30,949 nt of DNA. Source: JAHHLP01 sp041609895 (GTDB taxonomy: Bacteria; Bacteroidota; Rhodothermia; Rhodothermales; JABDKH01). The translations under genes were made by a program, and so were the position numbers. The DNA is taken from contig JBFIPX010000020.1 of assembly GCA_041609895.1 (NCBI GenBank), positions 1 through 30,949 on the forward strand. Direction: 5' to 3'. The notes under the pieces were generated by a model that was not told where the DNA came from, did no database searches, and saw only the letters and a program-made list of their open reading frames with translations. This document shows, one piece after another, positions 27,882 to 30,949 of this stretch (position 1 is the first letter of the stretch; each line of letters begins with the position of its first letter).

Positions 27882-28030
27882 GGCTGTCAGGTTATTACGC
27901 CGTATTCAAGACGTGAATTACAACTAGTCGCAGGGCGATCAGAAGCGCGGAACTACTTCCAGAAAAGCCCGATTTCTCTAAAATATTCGTATATATCCGG
28001 ACGGTGGGATGACGTATCAGGGATCAAATC

Positions 28031-28636
28031 ATGGCCGACAAAAACGGAAAGACAGCGCCTCGGAAGCGGCGCAGGTCCTCCTCACGCTCTGAGGACCCGA
28101 TTGCTATTTCTGAACTGCAGGGTAGCTCGCGAATAGAGAAGATCCGCGACCTGATCTTCGGAGCCGAGATGGAGGCTTATGAACGCGAGTTCGATCGGCT
28201 CGAAGCGGTTGTTCGCACCGGTCACGAGCAGATTCGTGCCGAGATGGAAGAGCGAGTCAAGTCGCTCGAGGCGCTGGTTGTAAAGGAGGTCGCAGGTGTG
28301 CATGAGAAGCTTGTAGACGAGAAGCGGGCTCGTGATGATTGGCAGGCGGTGATCCGCTCAGATATTGATAGATCGTCGCAAGAGTATCAAGGCAAGCTTG
28401 AGAGTGCACAGAGCGAGTCTGCAAAAGGTGCACAAGCGCTTGCCGAGCAGATTCGCGATGAGACGACCCGTCTCGAGAAACTGCTGGACGAGAAGACCGC
28501 TGCGTTGAGTAGCGTGGTCGATGCCGCCGTTGGCGAGCTCCGCATCTCGAAGGTGGACCGACAAGCACTCGCCGAGACTCTGACCAATCTCGCGACGCGA
28601 TTGGCGAAGGGCGACGACAATCTGGAAGACGGGTAG
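28031..28636 (+). CDS. Coiled-coil protein of a Ras-like GTPase/OmpA operon
   Basis: This is a 201-residue soluble protein with no signal peptide or membrane segment. The first 22 residues are a basic, disordered tail (APRKRRRSSSRS). Residues 38-60 carry IRDLIFGAEMEAYEREFDRL, a motif that recurs in altered form at the start of the next gene's product. From about 50 to 195 it is almost entirely heptad-like coiled coil, rich in E, R, K and A (EEQIRDETTRLEKLL-type repeats, about 138-152), with a shorter hydrophobic patch (LSSVVDAAVGELRI, about 160-173). It probably acts in the cytoplasm as a scaffold or tether for the other operon products. It starts the operon, 41 bases before the OmpA-family gene. 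Confidence 0.8.
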   Translation: MADKNGKTAPRKRRRSSSRSEDPIAISELQGSSRIEKIRDLIFGAEMEAYEREFDRLEAVVRTGHEQIRAEMEERVKSLEALVVKEVAGVHEKLVDEKRARDDWQAVIRSDIDRSSQEYQGKLESAQSESAKGAQALAEQIRDETTRLEKLLDEKTAALSSVVDAAVGELRISKVDRQALAETLTNLATRLAKGDDNLEDG

Positions 28637-28677
28637 TCCTAGCCTGCAGGCTTGGATTTCCAGAGGATTGATCCGTC

Positions 28678-30405
28678 ATGAAATCAGCACTTCACGACAA
28701 CGGTGGGCCGGGCGACGACGCCGTCACAGAACTGCGCAGTCTAATCGTAGGCCCCGAACAGGCGGAGATCAAGCGGCTTGCACGCAAGATCGAGGAGCGT
28801 AAGTTCCTCGCCGAGGACGCCGCCAACGTGATCACCGAGGCGGTGGAACTGCGACAGGGGAGGGATGACTCACTGTCCGATGTGCTTGCTCCGACCGTCG
28901 AGTCGACGCTCTACAAGTCCGTCAGCAGAGACCCACAGACACTGGCGGACGCATTGTTTCCGATCTTCGGCCCGGCGATTCGAAGGGCGGTCGCATCGGC
29001 GATGAGGGGCGCGGTCCAGAACATGAACCGGACCATGGACAGCTTCGTCACCGCCAAGGGCTTGCGCTGGCGGATGGAGGCGTGGAGGAGCGGACGGTCT
29101 TACGGCGAGATCGTGATGAAGCACTCGCTCCTGTATCAAATAGAGCAGGTGTTTCTGATACAGCGTGACTCCGGCCTCGTGATCGGTCATGTCGCTGCGG
29201 AGGAATCGATTACCAGAGATGCGGACCTCGTATCGTCGATGCTGACGGCTATCGGATCGTTCGTTCACGACTCTTTCGAGGTCGGGGACGAGGACCAACT
29301 CGAGACCCTTGAGGTGGGTGATGTTTCGGTCTGGATTGAACCCGGCCCGCACGCATTTCTCGCTTGTGTAATACGTGGCACACCCCCGTCCGAAGTTCGC
29401 GACGTCATGCAGGACGCTCTCGCCGAGATTCACCTGACGCACGGCGCGGATCTATCCGCCATGCAGGAGGAGACGGAGGACAGCTTCATCCACCGGAAGC
29501 TGGAGGCATGTCTGATGGCTGAGTTCCGCGAGAGTGATCGGCCCATGATTTCACCCGCGACCATCGCGGTGCTAGCCATCGTTGTCTTGCTTATCAGCGC
29601 GTGGGCTTTTTTCAGAATACGGGATAACAGCAGATGGTCAGAGTACGTCGACCTGCTTCGATCTCAGAAGGGCTTGGTCATTCTTGATGAGGGTCGCCAG
29701 GACGGCAAGTTTTTCGTGCAAGGATTGCGTGATCCCCTGGCGGTGGATCCGTCGGCGTTGATTGCCAACACATCGATGTCCTCGGAAGACATGGTGTCGG
29801 AGTGGACCCCGTTTCAGTCGACCGATTCGCTACTTGTTGTCGCGCGCGCGGACGATGTACTTGCGCCCCCCGAGGGCGTGTCGTTTCGTCTCGACGGAGG
29901 CACACTCATAGCCATGGGTAATCCAGACGAAGCGTGGCGTTCACAGGCTGAATTGCTTGCGCGGGTACTTCCTGGCGTCGATGTTCTGGAATTTGATGAC
30001 GCGGACGCGCACCTCAACCAACTTGTAAGAGAAGTTGAGGCCCTTTCGATTTCGTTTTCGCCCGGCGGGGAAGGAGTCGGTGCGGCGGATGGTGAATTGA
30101 TTGGTGATTTGGTTACGCGCCTCGAAGAAATACGGCGCCGTGCTACAGAGGCAGGTCGCGTAATGCAGCTCACCATCGTCGGGCACACCGATCCATCGGG
30201 AACCCGGGAGGTAAATACCGGCCTTAGTCTACGTAGAGCCCAGTCGGTCGCTGATGCGATTGTCGATCGAGGGTTTCCGCTTACCGATGTCCAGCAAGCT
30301 TTGTCGGTCAACGTTTTCGGAGCCGCCTCTGATCGGCCCGCGGTGTTGGAGGACGGAGCGGTCGATCGAGCGAGGAGTCGAAGAGTGACGTTCGAATTCG
30401 ACTAG
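28678..30405 (+). CDS. Inner-membrane OmpA-family protein with cytoplasmic Roadblock/LC7-like domain
   Basis: This is a 575-residue protein lacking a signal peptide. Its single membrane helix is internal (ISPATIAVLAIVVLLISAWA, 291-310). Residues 19-45 hold LRSLIVGPEQAEIKRLARKI, related to the motif in the coiled-coil partner; 60-150 is helical. Residues about 152-255 (QIEQVFLIQRDSGLVIGHVA, then AIGSFVHDSF, then VSVWIEPGPHAFLACVIRG) match the order and hydrophobic pattern of a Roadblock/LC7 domain, the fold of MglB that binds small Ras-like GTPases. After the helix comes a periplasmic alpha/beta segment (315-450), then an OmpA/MotB peptidoglycan-binding domain with LTIVGHTDPSGTREVNTGLS (498-517), LRRAQSVADAI (518-528) and a C-terminal RSRRVTFEF. 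It could link a cytoplasmic GTPase to the cell wall. The Roadblock call is from pattern only. Confidence 0.85.
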   Translation: MKSALHDNGGPGDDAVTELRSLIVGPEQAEIKRLARKIEERKFLAEDAANVITEAVELRQGRDDSLSDVLAPTVESTLYKSVSRDPQTLADALFPIFGPAIRRAVASAMRGAVQNMNRTMDSFVTAKGLRWRMEAWRSGRSYGEIVMKHSLLYQIEQVFLIQRDSGLVIGHVAAEESITRDADLVSSMLTAIGSFVHDSFEVGDEDQLETLEVGDVSVWIEPGPHAFLACVIRGTPPSEVRDVMQDALAEIHLTHGADLSAMQEETEDSFIHRKLEACLMAEFRESDRPMISPATIAVLAIVVLLISAWAFFRIRDNSRWSEYVDLLRSQKGLVILDEGRQDGKFFVQGLRDPLAVDPSALIANTSMSSEDMVSEWTPFQSTDSLLVVARADDVLAPPEGVSFRLDGGTLIAMGNPDEAWRSQAELLARVLPGVDVLEFDDADAHLNQLVREVEALSISFSPGGEGVGAADGELIGDLVTRLEEIRRRATEAGRVMQLTIVGHTDPSGTREVNTGLSLRRAQSVADAIVDRGFPLTDVQQALSVNVFGAASDRPAVLEDGAVDRARSRRVTFEFD

Positions 30406-30418
30406 GGGTGGACCCACA

Positions 30419-30931
30419 TTGAACCAGCAATCGGTCAAGAAGAAACTGTGCATGCTCGGGGCGGCCTCCGTCGGCAAAACAAGCCTCGTTCGGCAGTTCG
30501 TAGATGGTATCTTTTCGGACCGATATTTGACGACTATCGGGGTCAGGATCGACAAGAAGCATCTTGAGGTCGATGGCCGTGACGTTGAGGTCCTCCTGTG
30601 GGACCTCAGTGGTGAGGATGCTTACAACAAGGTGTCCATGTCGTATCTGAGAGGCGCCGCGGGTTATCTATTGGTTGTTGACGGCACCCGCAAGTCCACG
30701 TTGGAGACCGCGCGTGTATTGAAGAAGCGGGTGGATGAATCGGTCGGCGCAATCCCGTTCGTTTTGGTCCTGAACAAGTCGGACTTGAAACCATCGTGGG
30801 ATACCGATCAGGAAAGCGTTGGTTTACTTGCGTCAGCCGGGGTCGGCATCGTCGAGACAAGTGCAAAGACCGGTGACGGAGTAGAGGATGCGTTTCGTAC
30901 CCTTGGAGCGAAGCTTGTTGAAGGCACGTAG
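30419..30931 (+). CDS. Rab/Ras-like small GTPase
   Basis: This is a 170-residue single-domain GTPase. All motifs are visible: P-loop GAASVGKT (14-21), switch I threonine in LTTIG (37-41), WDLSGED (61-67), NKSD (119-122) and TSAK (147-150). The Ras Gln61 position is Glu66 and the Gly12 position is Ala16, both of which suggest slow intrinsic hydrolysis and need for a partner. There is no prenylation motif, membrane helix or signal. The start is TTG 30419, because the next Met (12) would remove the first strand; a G-rich GGGGTGG lies about 7 bases upstream. It follows the OmpA-family gene by 13 bases. It belongs to the bacterial Ras-like group that includes MglA, but the switch sequence is more Rab-like. 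Confidence 0.92.
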   Translation: MNQQSVKKKLCMLGAASVGKTSLVRQFVDGIFSDRYLTTIGVRIDKKHLEVDGRDVEVLLWDLSGEDAYNKVSMSYLRGAAGYLLVVDGTRKSTLETARVLKKRVDESVGAIPFVLVLNKSDLKPSWDTDQESVGLLASAGVGIVETSAKTGDGVEDAFRTLGAKLVEGT

Positions 30932-30949
30932 CCGCTAGCGATCATCCGA

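Noticed and set aside
28870..29442. 190-residue minus-strand frame
   Set aside because: It is antisense to the OmpA-family gene, which has clear domain structure in its own frame.

Overview
The window (about 31 kb, GC-rich, no RNA genes, no CRISPR) looks like chromosomal DNA of a Gram-negative bacterium of the Bacteroidota/Rhodothermota group, most likely a Rhodothermales-like marine organism. This rests on a secreted protein with a YPNPFNP-type C-terminal type IX sorting tail, a TATATTTG element matching the Bacteroidota -7 promoter consensus TAnnTTTG, Shine-Dalgarno sequences at only some genes, and many lipoproteins and Tat-signal Gfo/Idh/MocA proteins. The taxonomic call is inference.

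Layout: 1-628 is the 5' part of an ATP-grasp gene running off the left edge (minus). 866-1500 holds a small secreted protein and a 34-residue membrane ORF. 1518-3109 (minus) is tsaB-accD. 3430-5553 is an EF-G-2-type translation GTPase with a terminator-like hairpin in its leader. 5611-7987 holds a GMC flavoprotein dehydrogenase and a SnoaL-like lipoprotein. 8001-10154 (minus) is an LTA-synthase-like membrane sulfatase-fold protein. 10415-10870 is a lipoprotein cytochrome c, followed by a REP-like repeat. 11048-15786 (minus) is pyruvate:ferredoxin oxidoreductase (nifJ) with a dihydroorotate-dehydrogenase-like partner.

16071-19167 holds an O-antigen-ligase-like membrane protein and a GAF-PP2C (RsbU-type) phosphatase. 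19174-20419 (minus) is a lipoprotein plus a YceI protein. 20666-24425 is a tight three-gene unit: Tat-signal Gfo/Idh/MocA oxidoreductase, ApbE flavin transferase, and a second Tat-signal Gfo/Idh/MocA protein whose EKP lysine is replaced by alanine. 24466-24921 (minus) is a lipoprotein with a single C-terminal heme motif. 25431-27098 is a DUF4397/type IX secreted protein. 27234-27815 (minus) is an unrecognised secreted protein.

The most interesting region is 28031-30931: a coiled-coil protein, an inner-membrane OmpA-family protein and a Rab/Ras-like small GTPase in one apparent operon. The OmpA-family protein has a cytoplasmic part with what I read as a Roadblock/LC7 (MglB-like) domain, one membrane helix, and a periplasmic OmpA peptidoglycan-binding domain. 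The first two proteins share an LR-LI-G-E motif near their N-termini. I propose a GTPase-controlled trans-envelope module, in which an MglA/MglB-like switch is physically wired to the cell wall. The window ends 18 bases after the GTPase, so the operon may continue.
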